This document shows positions 17,040 to 27,099 of a DNA stretch of 64,000 nt, piece by piece. Under the pieces are notes generated by a model. The model was not told where the DNA came from. It worked only from the letters and a program-made list of their open reading frames with translations, and did not search any database. Position 1 is the stretch's first letter. The number at the start of each line of letters is the position of its first letter. The position numbers and the translations under genes were made by a program. The stretch is from Alphaproteobacteria bacterium (GTDB lineage: Bacteria; Myxococcota_A; UBA796; GCA-2862545). The stretch is taken from assembly GCA_020632955.1 (NCBI GenBank), contig JACKEO010000007.1:62001-126000 (forward strand), written 5' to 3'.

Positions 17040-17525
17040 GTGACGGAGATCGGGGTGGGGAGGACGCTGGTCGGGCTGGGGCTCGCGCTGGTGCTGGCGC
17101 CGGTGTGGGTGCCTCTGGTGGCGTGGTCGGAGGTGGAGAGCTGGCGGGCGCGGCGGGCGCTGCTGCGGGGGCTGGAAGGGGAGCGGGTGGTGCTGTGGCC
17201 CGTGCGGCGGGGGTGGCGGGAGCTCGGCGCGAACAACGTCGTGCCCGCGGCCGCCGGGTGGGGCCGGGTGTGGTTCGTGGAGCAAGGAGCCGAGGGGGAC
17301 GGGCTGGCGCTGCGGCGGATCGTGGGCGGCGTGGCGCTGCCGGCGCTGGTGACGGTGCAGCGCGGGCGGGCCACGGCGCGGTCGCTCCGGGAGGAGCTCG
17401 TGCCGCTCAAGGCGAGCGCGGCGCGGGACGCGAGCACGCAGGCGGCCGTGCGGGCCGTGCTGGAGGCGGCCGGGGTCAGGGACGCGGCGGGGGACCCTGG
17501 GCGGCCTGCGGCGGGAAGGCCATGA
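17040..17525 (+). CDS. Small single-pass membrane protein, hypothetical
   Basis: 161 residues from a GTG preceded by GGGGTGAG; an earlier in-frame start exists but adds low-complexity sequence. Residues about 9-28 form one transmembrane helix (LVGLGLALVLAPVWVPLVAW). A charged, probably helical region follows (VESWRARRALLRGLEGERV), then a small beta-like domain. No family is recognised. The last 50 bases overlap the convergent acetyltransferase gene. It is given moderate confidence because coding signal is hard to separate from general GC bias here. Confidence 0.5.
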   Translation: MTEIGVGRTLVGLGLALVLAPVWVPLVAWSEVESWRARRALLRGLEGERVVLWPVRRGWRELGANNVVPAAAGWGRVWFVEQGAEGDGLALRRIVGGVALPALVTVQRGRATARSLREELVPLKASAARDASTQAAVRAVLEAAGVRDAAGDPGRPAAGRP

Positions 17526-18495
17526 AGACGCGGCGGTCGTCGCGGGGGCGTTCGGCGAAGCCGCGGCGGGCGTAGAGCCGGCGGGCCGGGTTGTCGCGGT
17601 GCACCGACAGCCAGAGGGGCACCGCGCGTGCCTCGGCGTCGGCCACGAGGCGGTCGAGCACCTCGGCACCCAGGCCGGCGCCCTGGTGGGCCGGAGCGAT
17701 CACGAGCAGGTCGAGCCAGTCGAGGTCGGCGCGGGGGTCGAGCCGCACCCAGCCCACCCGCAGGCCGCGCCGCAGCACCCAGCGGGTGGTGGGGGCGTGC
17801 CAGGCGTCCGCGCACTTCTGGACCTCGGCCGCGGTCCAGCCCTCGTGGCGGTCCACCGCCTCCTGGAAGGCGGCGCGCTGGATCGCCCACGCGGCGGGCC
17901 AGTCCTGTGCGCCGACGGGCACGAGCCCGATCCCGGCGGTGTCGCGCGGGAGCACGTACACGAGGGTGTCGCGCGGCGGACCCCCCAGGGCGGGGCGCAG
18001 GGTGTGGCTGGCGAGGACCAGCTCCTGCGCCATCCCCAGGCGTTCCAGCAGGCGGGCGGACGCGAGGTTCTCGTGGTCGCAGGTGGCGACCACCCGCACG
18101 ATCGCGGGCTGCGCCGTGGCCCAGGCGATGACGAGCGTGCAGGCCTCGCGGGCCACGCCGCGGCCCCAGGCCGAGCGTCCGAGGAAGTAGCCGAGGTCGG
18201 CCTCGCCCTGGTGCACCCGACAGGAGAACGCGCCGATGATGCGGTGGTCGGCAGGGTCCTCGAGGACCCAGTGCAGGTCCTCGCAGCCAGCCCACCGGCC
18301 GTGCACCGCCTCCAGCTCGCGGCGCAGGTCGGCCGCCGTCGACGGGCGTGGCCAGTCGAGGAAGCGCATCACGTCCGCGTCGTCCACCACGGCGAACAGG
18401 GCGTCGGCGTCGTCGGGGGTGGAGCGACGCAGCCGCACCCGCGTGCCCGCCAGCACCTCGGGCGGCGGGGCGAGGGCCGCGTCGGGTGCGCTCAC
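17476..18495 (-). CDS. Tandem GNAT acetyltransferase (two domains)
   Basis: 339 residues, starting at a GTG that overlaps the stop of the upstream lipoprotein gene (GTGA). Two GNAT domains are fused. The first (about 15-175) is RimJ/RimL-like: RVRLRRSTPDDADALFAV, a GYFLGRSAWGRGVAREAC acetyl-CoA loop and NLASARLLERLGM. The second (about 185-335) has LDLLVIAPAHQGAGLGAEVLD as its acetyl-CoA loop and ARRLYARRGFAERPRDDRRVFM at the end. Both keep the Q/R-x-x-G-x-G/A pattern (RGVA in the first, GAGLG in the second), so both may bind acetyl-CoA. Substrates are unknown; RimJ-like domains usually acetylate protein N-termini or small amines. It is translationally coupled to the DUF6265-like gene. Confidence 0.87.
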   Translation of the reverse strand: MSAPDAALAPPPEVLAGTRVRLRRSTPDDADALFAVVDDADVMRFLDWPRPSTAADLRRELEAVHGRWAGCEDLHWVLEDPADHRIIGAFSCRVHQGEADLGYFLGRSAWGRGVAREACTLVIAWATAQPAIVRVVATCDHENLASARLLERLGMAQELVLASHTLRPALGGPPRDTLVYVLPRDTAGIGLVPVGAQDWPAAWAIQRAAFQEAVDRHEGWTAAEVQKCADAWHAPTTRWVLRRGLRVGWVRLDPRADLDWLDLLVIAPAHQGAGLGAEVLDRLVADAEARAVPLWLSVHRDNPARRLYARRGFAERPRDDRRVFMAFPPQAAQGPPPRP

Positions 18496-18929
18496 GGCGC
18501 GGCCACCAGCTCCCAGCGCTGCTCGCGGGGCGCGCCCTCCGCGTCCACGCCCGTGGCCTCCACCGCGAGGCCGCCATCGACCGCGCGGTAGATCAGGCGC
18601 TGCGGGAAGTCGTGGCCCCGGTTCTCGAAGCCCACCTCGCGGGCGCCGCGCAGCACGAGGTCGAAGCGCACCGGCGCCTGCCCCTCCGGCCAGGCGGTGA
18701 AGCTGCGGCCCTCGGGGCCGTCCTGGATCAGCATCGTCTCGGCGAAGACCAGGGCGCGGCCCGCCCGCACGCTGCCGCTGCCGAGGAGCGGCCCGCCGGG
18801 TGCGGGCTGCCAGCGCTCCACGGTGGTGACCTCGTCGTCCACGCGCTGCCAGGAGCCCACCATCCAGCCCAGCTCGTCGGCGGGGGTGGGGGGCGTGGTG
18901 CAGGCCGTCCAGAGGGCGAGCAGCAGCAC
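18492..18929 (-). CDS. DUF6265-like lipoprotein
   Basis: 145 residues with a very short lipoprotein signal: LLLALWTAC, Cys10. The mature part has the pattern LGWMVGSWQ, TTVERWQPAPGGPLLG, ETMLIQDG and FENRGHDFPQRLIYR, which I recognise as the small beta-barrel family DUF6265, usually annotated only as hypothetical. The family fold resembles lipocalins or fatty-acid-binding proteins, so binding of a small hydrophobic molecule in the periplasm is possible but unproven. The gene is coupled to the tandem GNAT gene by a GTGA overlap. Confidence 0.8.
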   Translation of the reverse strand: MLLLALWTACTTPPTPADELGWMVGSWQRVDDEVTTVERWQPAPGGPLLGSGSVRAGRALVFAETMLIQDGPEGRSFTAWPEGQAPVRFDLVLRGAREVGFENRGHDFPQRLIYRAVDGGLAVEATGVDAEGAPREQRWELVAAP

Positions 18930-18988
18930 GGGGGCTCCTTGCGAGGGGGGCCGCCTCGTAGCACGAGGGAGGGCCCTCCGGAGGTGCC

Positions 18989-19666
18989 GTGCCCTTCCCC
19001 CGTCTCGTGGCCTTCGACCTCGATGGCACGCTGGTCGACAGTCGCGAGGCCATCGTGGGCACCTTCAACGGGGTGCTGGCCCGGGCGGGTCTGCCGCGGG
19101 TGGAGCCGGCCTGGATCCACGGGCAGATCGGGCAGCCCCTGCGCGACATGCTGCGCCGCGCCGTGCCGCCCCCGCTGCGGCCCGACGACCTGGGGCCGCT
19201 GGAGGCCGCCTACCACCAGGCCTTCCTCCAGCACGCCGTGGCCCGGGTGAAGCCGCAGGTCCACGCGCTCGCGCTGCTCGACACGCTGGCTGCCGCCGAC
19301 GTCGCGCTCGCCCTGGTCACCACGCGCCAGCGGGGCAGCACCGACGCCATCCTCGCCCACGTGGGCCTCGCCGGTCGCTTCGCCCGGGTGGTGGCGGGGG
19401 ACGAGGTGGCGTCGCCGAAGCCCGATCCCGAGGGTCTGCTGCGGGTGCTCGCCGACCTCGGGGTGTCCGCGGAGGACGCCGTCTACGTGGGCGACACGCG
19501 CGTGGACGTGGAGGCTGGCGATGCCGCGGGCGTGCGGGTGGTGGCGGTGGCCCACGGTGCCGCGGCCGCCGAGGAGCTGGCCGCGCTCGGCGCCGAGGTG
19601 GCGGCGGACCTCCGCGAGGTCGAAGCCTGTCTGGGGACGGGTGCCCCGGCCGGCGTGCAGCGCTAG
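18989..19666 (+). CDS. HAD-superfamily hydrolase (phosphoglycolate phosphatase-like)
   Basis: 225 residues from a GTG. All HAD motifs are present: FDLDGTLVDS (motif I with both catalytic Asp), LVTTRQRGSTD (motif II Thr), SPKPDPEG (motif III Lys) and VYVGDTRVDVEAGDAAGV (motif IV Asp pair). A helical cap (about 20-85) follows motif I, as in phosphoglycolate phosphatase and pyrophosphatase PpaX. It should be a cytosolic phosphomonoesterase; the substrate cannot be fixed from sequence, so no gene symbol is given. It lies divergent from the lipoprotein gene, with about 60 bp between starts. Confidence 0.92.
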   Translation: MPFPRLVAFDLDGTLVDSREAIVGTFNGVLARAGLPRVEPAWIHGQIGQPLRDMLRRAVPPPLRPDDLGPLEAAYHQAFLQHAVARVKPQVHALALLDTLAAADVALALVTTRQRGSTDAILAHVGLAGRFARVVAGDEVASPKPDPEGLLRVLADLGVSAEDAVYVGDTRVDVEAGDAAGVRVVAVAHGAAAAEELAALGAEVAADLREVEACLGTGAPAGVQR

Positions 19667-19700
19667 GAGGGCGGCCCCGCCGGTGTCCTCGGAGGCTCCC

Positions 19701-20306
19701 GTGTCGCTGTCCACCATGCTCGCCGACCCCAAGATGTCCGTGGCCGAGATCGCCGCCTGGCTCGATGGCATGGGCCACCCGCAGCGCCTCGAGGCGATGT
19801 CCACCACCACGAAGGCCGAGCAGAAGCGCCTGTGGGAGCTGGCCGCCGCCAGCGCGCCCATCACCGCCGAGCACTTCGTGCCGGCCAGCGTGGGCACGCG
19901 CAGGGAGGTCATCCACCACGGCCGCAACACGCTTCCGGCCCTCAACTCCTTCCAGAAGCGCTTCGCCCGCCCCGAGGACGGCTCCAACCGCTTCTTCGGC
20001 TACAACCACGCGTCCACCCGCTGGCTGATCGGCCCCGGCTACTTCGTGGCGCACGACACCGAGGGCAACGCCGCCTGGCAGGAGCGCGGCGCCTGGGTGG
20101 TGGACTACTTCCAGGTGCCCGACGGCCCCGTGCCCGACGGCTGGCCCGGCGTGCGCGCCAACCACGTCGGCCTGCAGGTGCTGGTCTACTTCCACACCCG
20201 CGACTTCATGCGCAAGGTCAGCGAGCACGTGAGCATCGGCATGGCCTTCAAGAACGAGTCCAGCCTGAACAACTGGTTCACGCTGGTGCGCGAGGACGTG
20301 ACCTGA
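19701..20306 (+). CDS. Conserved-looking protein of unknown function
   Basis: 201 residues. The GTG at 19701 has GGAGG five bases upstream and lies 34 bp after the HAD gene, so the two may be co-transcribed. The N-terminus (about 1-45) is helical, with MSVAEIAAWLDGMGHPQR. The rest is rich in aromatic and Asn/His residues (LNSFQKRFARPEDG, FFGYNHASTRWLIGPGYFVAHD, YFQVPDGPVPDGWPG, SLNNWFTLVRED) and reads as a compact mixed alpha/beta domain. No signal peptide or membrane helix is seen. I do not recognise a named family. The dense aromatic and polar pattern suggests an enzyme or ligand-binding domain. Confidence 0.75.
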   Translation: MSLSTMLADPKMSVAEIAAWLDGMGHPQRLEAMSTTTKAEQKRLWELAAASAPITAEHFVPASVGTRREVIHHGRNTLPALNSFQKRFARPEDGSNRFFGYNHASTRWLIGPGYFVAHDTEGNAAWQERGAWVVDYFQVPDGPVPDGWPGVRANHVGLQVLVYFHTRDFMRKVSEHVSIGMAFKNESSLNNWFTLVREDVT

Positions 20307-20365
20307 CTCCGGGCTTCCCCTCGGGTGGGCGGGTGCGCTAGCGTCCCGTCACCCTGGAGGTCCCC

Positions 20366-20887
20366 ATGCGTCTGCTGTCCTGTCTCCTTCCGCTCGCGGC
20401 CCTCGCCTGTGCGTCCGGCGGCTCCGACGACGAGGTCGACGAGGACGGTGGTGGCGTCATCACCTTCACGGTGGACGGCACGGAGTACACCGAGTCCAAG
20501 GTGGTGAACGCCAGCCTGCAGCCGGGCTTCCTCATCATCGGCTGGAACACCACGGCAGGCGGCGACCTCGGCGAGGACTTCTACGGCAGCCTCACGCTGA
20601 GCGCCTACGACGGGCCCGACAGCTACGCGCCCGTGAAGCGCATGTCGGACGTGGACGCCATCATCGGCGTGGGCATCGATGGGGGCGAGCGCACCTACTA
20701 CCCGCTGGGCGCCGACGGCACCGGGACGGCGGGCGACGGCAGCATCGAGGTCGCGTCGGCCGACGACGCAGGCGCGAAGGGCACCTTCTCCTTCACGGGC
20801 ACGGTCTACAACGACGCCTCGATCATCCACCCCATCACCGGCACCTTCGACGTCACCTTCCCCACGGCGACCGAGGATGACGAGTAG
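20366..20887 (+). CDS. Hypothetical lipoprotein
   Basis: 173 residues, with CTGGAGG upstream of the ATG. The signal sequence [15 protein letters not shown] ends in a lipobox at Cys15, followed by a short acidic spacer ([14 protein letters not shown]). The mature domain (about 30-170) is beta-rich with regular strand lengths ([50 protein letters not shown]), a pattern shared with DUF6252-like beta-sandwich lipoproteins of several bacterial groups. Probably surface or periplasmic; function unknown. Confidence 0.8.
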   Translation: MRLLSCLLPLAALACASGGSDDEVDEDGGGVITFTVDGTEYTESKVVNASLQPGFLIIGWNTTAGGDLGEDFYGSLTLSAYDGPDSYAPVKRMSDVDAIIGVGIDGGERTYYPLGADGTGTAGDGSIEVASADDAGAKGTFSFTGTVYNDASIIHPITGTFDVTFPTATEDDE

Positions 20888-20940
20888 CGGGGGTCCCCGC
20901 GCGCGCCGGCGCGCATAGACAGGGGGCTCGCGGAGGCCCG

Positions 20941-21369
20941 ATGTCCCCCAAGCTCCCCCACGTGCCGGATCCGTCGGCGCTCACCGAGGCCGACTGGCAG
21001 GCGCGGCTGTCGCCCGACGCCTTCGCCGTGCTGCGCCGCCACGCCACCGAGCGCGCCTTCACCGGCATGTACTGGGACACCCGCACGCCGGGCACCTACC
21101 ACTGCGCCGGTTGCGGCGAGGCCCTCTTCCACGCCGCCGACAAGTTCGACGCGGGCTGCGGCTGGCCCAGCTTCACGCGCCCGGCGTCGGACGGGGTGGT
21201 GGGGGAGAGCGACGACTTCAAGCTGGTGGTGCACCGCACCGAGGTCCACTGCGCGCGCTGCGACGGCCACCTCGGCCACGTCTTCCCCGACGGCCCGCCG
21301 CCCACGGGCCTGCGCTACTGCATCAACTCCGTGTCCATCGTGCACGTGCCCGACGGGGAGACGCCGTGA
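20941..21369 (+). CDS. msrB: Peptide-methionine (R)-S-oxide reductase
   Basis: 142 residues. MsrB repairs methionine-R-sulfoxide in proteins. The zinc-binding Cys pairs are CAGC (55/58) and CARC (104/107). GCGWPSF and the catalytic Cys127 in RYCINSVS are all present. There is no signal peptide, so it acts in the cytoplasm. The stop codon overlaps the GTG start of the next gene (GTGA), so a quinone-oxidoreductase-like enzyme is translationally coupled; both fit oxidative-stress defence. Confidence 0.96.
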   Translation: MSPKLPHVPDPSALTEADWQARLSPDAFAVLRRHATERAFTGMYWDTRTPGTYHCAGCGEALFHAADKFDAGCGWPSFTRPASDGVVGESDDFKLVVHRTEVHCARCDGHLGHVFPDGPPPTGLRYCINSVSIVHVPDGETP

Positions 21370-22412
21370 AGCAGCTCTGGATCCCCCACGCCGGCGACCC
21401 CGACGTCTTCGAGCTCCGTGACGCCCCCACGCCGGAGCCCGGGCCGGGCCAGGTGCGCATCCAGGTGCACGCGGCGGGCGTGAACTTCGCCGACGTGATG
21501 GCGCGCATGGGCGTGTACGACGACGCCCCGCCCTTCCCCTTCGTCGTCGGCTACGAGGTGGCCGGCGAGATCGACGCCGTGGGTCCGGGCGTGGATCCCG
21601 GGCGGGTGGGCGAGCAGGTGCTCGCGATGACCCGCTTCGGTGGGTACAGCACGGCGGTGGTGGTGGACGCCCTGCAGGCCGTGCCCCGTCCGCCCGGCGT
21701 GGACGCGGTCACGGGGGCGTCCATCCCGGTCACCGGCCTCACGGCGTGGATGATGTGCGAGGTGATGGGACGCGTGCGCGCGGGCGACAAGGTGCTCGTG
21801 CACTCGGCCGGCGGCGGCGTGGGGCTCATGGTGCTCGACCTGCTGCGGTGGCGCGGCGCCACGGCCTACGGCACCGCGTCGGGCCACAAGCACGCCGAGC
21901 TCCTCGAGCGCGGCTACCACCGCCTCGTGGACTACCGGAAGGAGGACTTCGAGCAGGCGCTGGCCGACGTGGGCGGCTTCGACCTGATCATCGACCCCGT
22001 GGGGGGCGAGAGCTGGGCGAAGGGCCTGCGGCTGCTCGCCCCGGGCGGTCGCCTGGCCTGCTTCGGCCTGTCGGCCACGGCCACGGGCGAGCGGGCCACC
22101 TGGCTCGATCGCCTGCGCGCCATCCTCGCCATCCCGTGGTTCCAGCTGCTCGTCCCCAGCCTGATCAACCACAACCAGGGCGTGCTCGGCGTGAACATGG
22201 GCCGGCTCTGGGACGAGGGGGAGCGCGTGACGGGCTGGCTGACCGAGCTGCTCGCGCTGGTGGCCGACGGCACCGTGCGACCCCAGGTGCACGCGGCCGT
22301 GCCCTTCGCCGACGTGGCCGAGGCCCACCGCATCCTCCACCGGCGAGAGAACGTGGGGAAGGTGGTGCTGGTGACCGAGGCCAGCGTGGCCGCCGGGGCG
22401 ACTACAGGCTGA
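21366..22412 (+). CDS. Zinc-type/quinone oxidoreductase-like MDR dehydrogenase
   Basis: 348 residues, GTG start within the msrB stop. The medium-chain dehydrogenase fold is clear: a GroES-like N-terminal domain ([38 protein letters not shown]) and a Rossmann domain with [17 protein letters not shown]. The structural-zinc Cys cluster is absent, as in zinc-free quinone oxidoreductases and the VAT-1-like group, which this resembles ([21 protein letters not shown]). It probably reduces quinones or enones with NADPH in the cytosol. It is coupled to msrB and convergent, with an 11-bp overlap, to the DUF2141 gene. Confidence 0.9.
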   Translation: MKQLWIPHAGDPDVFELRDAPTPEPGPGQVRIQVHAAGVNFADVMARMGVYDDAPPFPFVVGYEVAGEIDAVGPGVDPGRVGEQVLAMTRFGGYSTAVVVDALQAVPRPPGVDAVTGASIPVTGLTAWMMCEVMGRVRAGDKVLVHSAGGGVGLMVLDLLRWRGATAYGTASGHKHAELLERGYHRLVDYRKEDFEQALADVGGFDLIIDPVGGESWAKGLRLLAPGGRLACFGLSATATGERATWLDRLRAILAIPWFQLLVPSLINHNQGVLGVNMGRLWDEGERVTGWLTELLALVADGTVRPQVHAAVPFADVAEAHRILHRRENVGKVVLVTEASVAAGATTG

Positions 22413-22833
22413 CGAGCGAGAAGCTCTCGGCGTGCACGCCCTGGGGAGGCAGCTCGAAGACGGCGTCGTCGAACCGCGGGGGACCGAAGCGGCCGCGGGC
22501 GTCGCGGGAGGCGCCCGTGGGCTCCTTCGGGATCGGGATGATCGCGCGCACGTCGAGCGCGCCGTTGTCGTTCACGTCGTGCACCGCCACCACGGCGTAG
22601 CGGCCGGCCTCCAGGCCCTCCACCCGCACCGTGGTGGTGGGCACCGCGGCGGGGACCGCCACCTTGTGGACCGCGAGCTCCGCGCGTCCGGGGAAGCCCT
22701 CGGCGCGGTCGAAGACGGCCACGAGGATGCGCCCGGCCGTCGACGCCACGCCCTGGATGCGCAGCTCGAGGGTGGGGGCCTCCTGGGCGGAGGCCGCCGG
22801 GGCGTGCAGGAGCAGGGCGAGGGCGAGGCGCAC
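22402..22833 (-). CDS. DUF2141 secreted protein
   Basis: 143 residues with a cleavable signal peptide (LALALLLHAPAASAQ). The body matches DUF2141: LELRIQGVASTAGRILVAVFDRAEGFPG, GLEAGRYAVVAVHDVNDNGALD and IPIPKEPTGASRDARGRFGPPRFDDA. The DVNDNGALD loop resembles a calcium site. The fold is a transthyretin- or Ig-like beta-sandwich, and members are periplasmic or surface proteins of unknown role. It is divergent from the CobW-type gene with 50 bp between starts. Confidence 0.88.
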   Translation of the reverse strand: MRLALALLLHAPAASAQEAPTLELRIQGVASTAGRILVAVFDRAEGFPGRAELAVHKVAVPAAVPTTTVRVEGLEAGRYAVVAVHDVNDNGALDVRAIIPIPKEPTGASRDARGRFGPPRFDDAVFELPPQGVHAESFSLVSL

Positions 22834-22883
22834 GTGCAGGAGGTACGCTGTGGGGGGGACCGCGGCGCGTCGGGAGATGTCGG

Positions 22884-23860
<977 letters not shown>

Positions 23861-23864
<4 letters not shown>

Positions 23865-25579
23865 CCGGGCGGCCCGCGCTCGATGCGGATGCGTCCGGGC
23901 GCCACGGGCTCGCGGAGGATGGACTCGCCGCCGTCGGGCCAGCGCACGCGCAGCTCCCGCACCTCGGTGGCGTCGCCCAGGCCCACGTGGACCCGGTGGG
24001 GGCCCGCGCTGAACAGCCCGTGGGTGCCCGTGACCACCCACCGGCGCTGGCTGCCGAGGGAGGTGACCACGTCCACCCGCGCCCCGGCCGCGAAGGGGTT
24101 GGGACGCCCGGGCTGCCTCAACTCCACCTCGAGCGCGCGTCCGGTGCCGCACCGGCTGAGGTGGATGTCGAGGCCCTCGCGGAGGTGGCGCACCACGAGG
24201 TCGGGGTAGCCGTCCCCGTCGAGGTCACCCGTGACCAGCCCACGACCCGCCTCGGGCGCGGCGAGGCCCTGGGCGGCGGCGACGTCGGTGAAGGTGCCGT
24301 CGGGCCCCTGGAGGAAGAGGCCGTCGGGCTGCACCTCGAACCCGCCCCAGTCGGCCCAGTAGCCGTAGGCGATGGGGGCATCGAGGTCGCCGTCGAGGTC
24401 GACGTCCACGAGCTGGGCACCCCAGCCGAAGGACTGACCGGTGATCGCGTCCTCCGCCAGGAAGGGCACGAGCCCTCGCGCCTGGGCCTCGTCGAAGTAC
24501 ACGCCCTGCTGCGACACCAGGGCCGAGGTCTCGTTCCAGGAGGACTGCACCCAGTCGGGCGTGCCGTCGCCGTTGAGGTCGCCGATGCCGAGCCCCATGC
24601 CGGCGAAGGGGATGGCGAAGCCGGCCTGGTCGAGCGGGTCGAGGCCGAGGGTGCCCGCGCGGTTCCAGAGGATCTGGCTGGGGCGCGCCCACCCGAAGTC
24701 GTTGATCACCACGAGCTCGGGCCACACGTCGCCGTCCACGTCGACGAAGGCGCCCCCGAAGGTGTGGCCCTCGGTGACCGCGGGCGGCATGGGCGTGGGG
24801 GCGGGCTCGAAACCGGAGGGCGTGCGCAGCAGCAGCACGGACGCGTCGCCGGGCTCGAAGGCCGAGGCATCGGCGAAGGCGTCCTTGGGACGGACCCCGT
24901 AGGCCACGAGGAAGAGGTCGAGGTCGCCGTCGCGGTCCACGTCGCCGAAGGCCGCGCCCATCCAGCGCAGCTCGGGGGCGACGTCGAGCCCGAGCTCGGC
25001 GCTCACGTCCACCAGGGGGGCGGCGCCGTCGTTGCGCAGGGCCACGGGCGGACGCTTCCACCGCGTGACGAAGAGGTCGAGGTCGCCGTCGTCGTCGAGG
25101 TCGACGAGGGTGCCGCTGGTGGCGCCCTCGAGGTCGTGCCCGAAGGTCCACGCGGGCTTGGGACCGAGCGCACCGCTGCCGTTGCCCAGGTGGACGATGG
25201 TGGACCGCTTGTCGAGGACGACCAGGTCGAGGTGACCGTCGCCATCGAGGTCGTCGAGGGCCAGCGCGCCGCCGGTGAGCCCCAGATCGGAGCTGGGATC
25301 GGCGGTGGTGGTGGTGCGACGCTCCCGCATCCACCAGCCGAGGGTCTGCCGGTCGTCGGGGGCTGCGCACGGGGTGGGGGTGGCGCGCACCTCCACGGTG
25401 GCCGGCTCGCCCGTCGTCCCGATCTGGCCGGTGTCGTCGGTGTCGTCGGTGTCGTCGGTGTCGCCCCCGCCGGTGTCGCCGAGGGTGTCCGAGGCATCGG
25501 TGCTGTCGCCGGTGTCGGGATCGTGGTCGGTCGGGAGCGTGCACCCGAGCAGCACCACCGGCAGCGCGAGCACGCGCAT
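23861..25579 (-). CDS. FG-GAP/VCBS repeat lipoprotein with ASPIC/UnbV C-terminal domain (CRTAC1-like)
   Basis: 572 residues. The ATG at 25577-25579 gives a lipoprotein signal (VLALPVVLLGC), followed by an acidic Asp/Thr-rich tether with repeated TDD units. Six or more VCBS/FG-GAP calcium-binding loops follow (DLDGDGHLDLVV, DLDDDGDLDLFV, DVDRDGDLDLFL, DLNGDGTPDW, DVDLDGDLDAP, DLDGDGYPDLVV), giving a seven-bladed beta-propeller. The C-terminal 110 residues match ASPIC/UnbV (GARVDVVTSLGSQ, HVGLGDATEVRELRVRWPDG). It should be surface-exposed, possibly adhesive or sugar-binding. Its start region faces the gene at 25795. Its stop overlaps that of the CobW-type gene by 4 bp. Confidence 0.9.
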
Positions 25580-25794
25580 CCCTGGCCTCCAGGTGCGCAG
25601 CCTAGCACCGCGCAGCGGGCACCCGCGGGAAGGGCGACGGCCGCTTGCGGGTCGTGACGCGACCGTGCGTGCTGCACGGCAGGGTCCTGCTCTTTCCGCC
25701 GTGCACGGATCGGTTAGGCCCCGAGCGCCGGGCGGCCGGATGATCGCATCCAAGCTCGCCTGTCGTGTCCTCAACCCTCGGAGATGGAGGAGAG

Positions 25795-26310
25795 ATGTTC
25801 CGTATCGCCACCCTGGTGCTCCTCGGCACCCTCGCGTCGGCCCCGGCCCTTGCGGCCAAGGATCCCTGCAAGGGCGTCAGCGTGAAGAAGGATTCCTTCG
25901 GGACCACGCGTGCGCTCGACGCCGGTGCCCTCAAGCTCCGCAAGACGGGCGACAAGTGGTCGATGCAGATCGAGTTCGACGCCGGCGGCGGCTACGGCGG
26001 CTTCGTGGGCATGAACGCGCAGGCCCTGCCCCCGGGCACCAAGGTCGAGGTCATGCTGGAGGACGGCAGCATCGTGGCCCTCGAGTCCGCCTCGTCGGCC
26101 GCGGCCATCTCGGCCACCATCATGGGCGTCACCTCCATCAAGTACCAGGTGCCCTTCGCCCCCACCGACGATCAGCTCAAGGCCCTCACCGCGCAGCCCC
26201 TCAAGGCCGCCCGCGTGGTGAACGACGCCGAGAAGCCCCTCGCGAACGAGTTCAGCAACGGCGACATCAAGAAGTTCCAGGAAGTCGCCACCTGCATGCT
26301 CTCGACCTGA
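25795..26310 (+). CDS. Secreted hypothetical protein
   Basis: 171 residues. The ATG at 25795 follows GGAGGAG and begins a standard signal peptide (FRIATLVLLGTLASAPALAAK). The mature protein (about 150 residues) is mixed: a Gly-rich GGGYGGFVG loop, a beta segment KVEVMLEDGSIVALESA, and two Cys, one near each end, that could form a disulfide. No family is recognised. Probably periplasmic. It is convergent with the membrane coiled-coil gene. Confidence 0.78.
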   Translation: MFRIATLVLLGTLASAPALAAKDPCKGVSVKKDSFGTTRALDAGALKLRKTGDKWSMQIEFDAGGGYGGFVGMNAQALPPGTKVEVMLEDGSIVALESASSAAAISATIMGVTSIKYQVPFAPTDDQLKALTAQPLKAARVVNDAEKPLANEFSNGDIKKFQEVATCMLST

Positions 26311-26350
26311 TCGAGGGCAGCGTGACGCACGCTCCCCGCGGGCCGCGACG

Positions 26351-27022
26351 CTAGCGCCGGCCTGCGGGGAGCTCGTCCACCACCGCCTCGCGCAGGCGGA
26401 CGAAGCTCTCGTCGCCCAGCAGCTCCAGCAGCTCGCCGGCGGCGGCGTCGCGCATGCGGATCGCGCGCCGCTTGGCCTCGGGCACGTCGAGCTCCCCCTC
26501 CTGCACCTGCTCGCCCAGGCGGGTCATCGCGGTCATCGCGCGATCGAAGACCCGGGTGACGCCGTCGTAGGTCTCGTCGTCCCAGCCCTCCTCGGCGGCC
26601 ACGGCGTCGGCGGCGTCGTAGAGCATCGACAGCACCTTGGCGCCGGGCACCTGCTCGGCCTGCTGGTCGAAGGCGGCCCGTGCGGCGGCCCGCGCGGTGG
26701 TGGTGGCCTCGGACGGTGCCGCACCGCGCGCCGCCTGGCGACGACCTCCGCGCGGGCCCACGGCGCCGCGTGCACCGAGGGGATCGCCCAGCTCCACCGC
26801 GCCGTCGCCGCCCCCGGCGGGCGCGAACAGCTCGGGGGGAGGAGCGCTCATCTGCAGCGTGCGGGTGAGCTCCAGGCTCTCGAGGCGCAGCTCGGCGTCC
26901 ACCACGCGCGCCTCCAGGGCCCGCGCGTGACCGCGCACCTTCCACACCGTGAACGTCTGCCAGCCGAGCCCCACCGCGAGGAGCACCAGCGTCAGGCGCT
27001 CGAGCCCGCGGGTCCGCGCCAT
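26351..27022 (-). CDS. Membrane-anchored coiled-coil protein, hypothetical
   Basis: 223 residues. The ATG at 27020-27022 has GGAGG four bases upstream; an earlier in-frame ATG would add a few residues. An N-terminal transmembrane helix (LTLVLLAVGLGWQTFTVW) is followed by a coiled coil (ARALEARVVDAELRLESLELTRTL), a Gly/Arg-rich low-complexity linker (about 75-110) and a C-terminal helical domain rich in Asp/Glu (DAADAVAAEEGWDDETYDGV, EGELDVPEAKRRAIRMRDAA). No family is recognised. It starts about 80 bp from recQ on the opposite strand. Confidence 0.75.
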   Translation of the reverse strand: MARTRGLERLTLVLLAVGLGWQTFTVWKVRGHARALEARVVDAELRLESLELTRTLQMSAPPPELFAPAGGGDGAVELGDPLGARGAVGPRGGRRQAARGAAPSEATTTARAAARAAFDQQAEQVPGAKVLSMLYDAADAVAAEEGWDDETYDGVTRVFDRAMTAMTRLGEQVQEGELDVPEAKRRAIRMRDAAAGELLELLGDESFVRLREAVVDELPAGRR

Positions 27023-27099
27023 CCATCCTCCGAGACACGCGATCATAGCCGCCCCGCCGGGGGTCGGCTCCGACGGGGCTGGCGCGCTACGCACGGAGC

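Noticed and set aside
15104..18577. Long minus-strand frame covering the amtB end and the secreted protein
   Set aside because: Antisense to genes with clear signals; the His/Pro/Thr-rich middle is a composition artefact of the repeat element.
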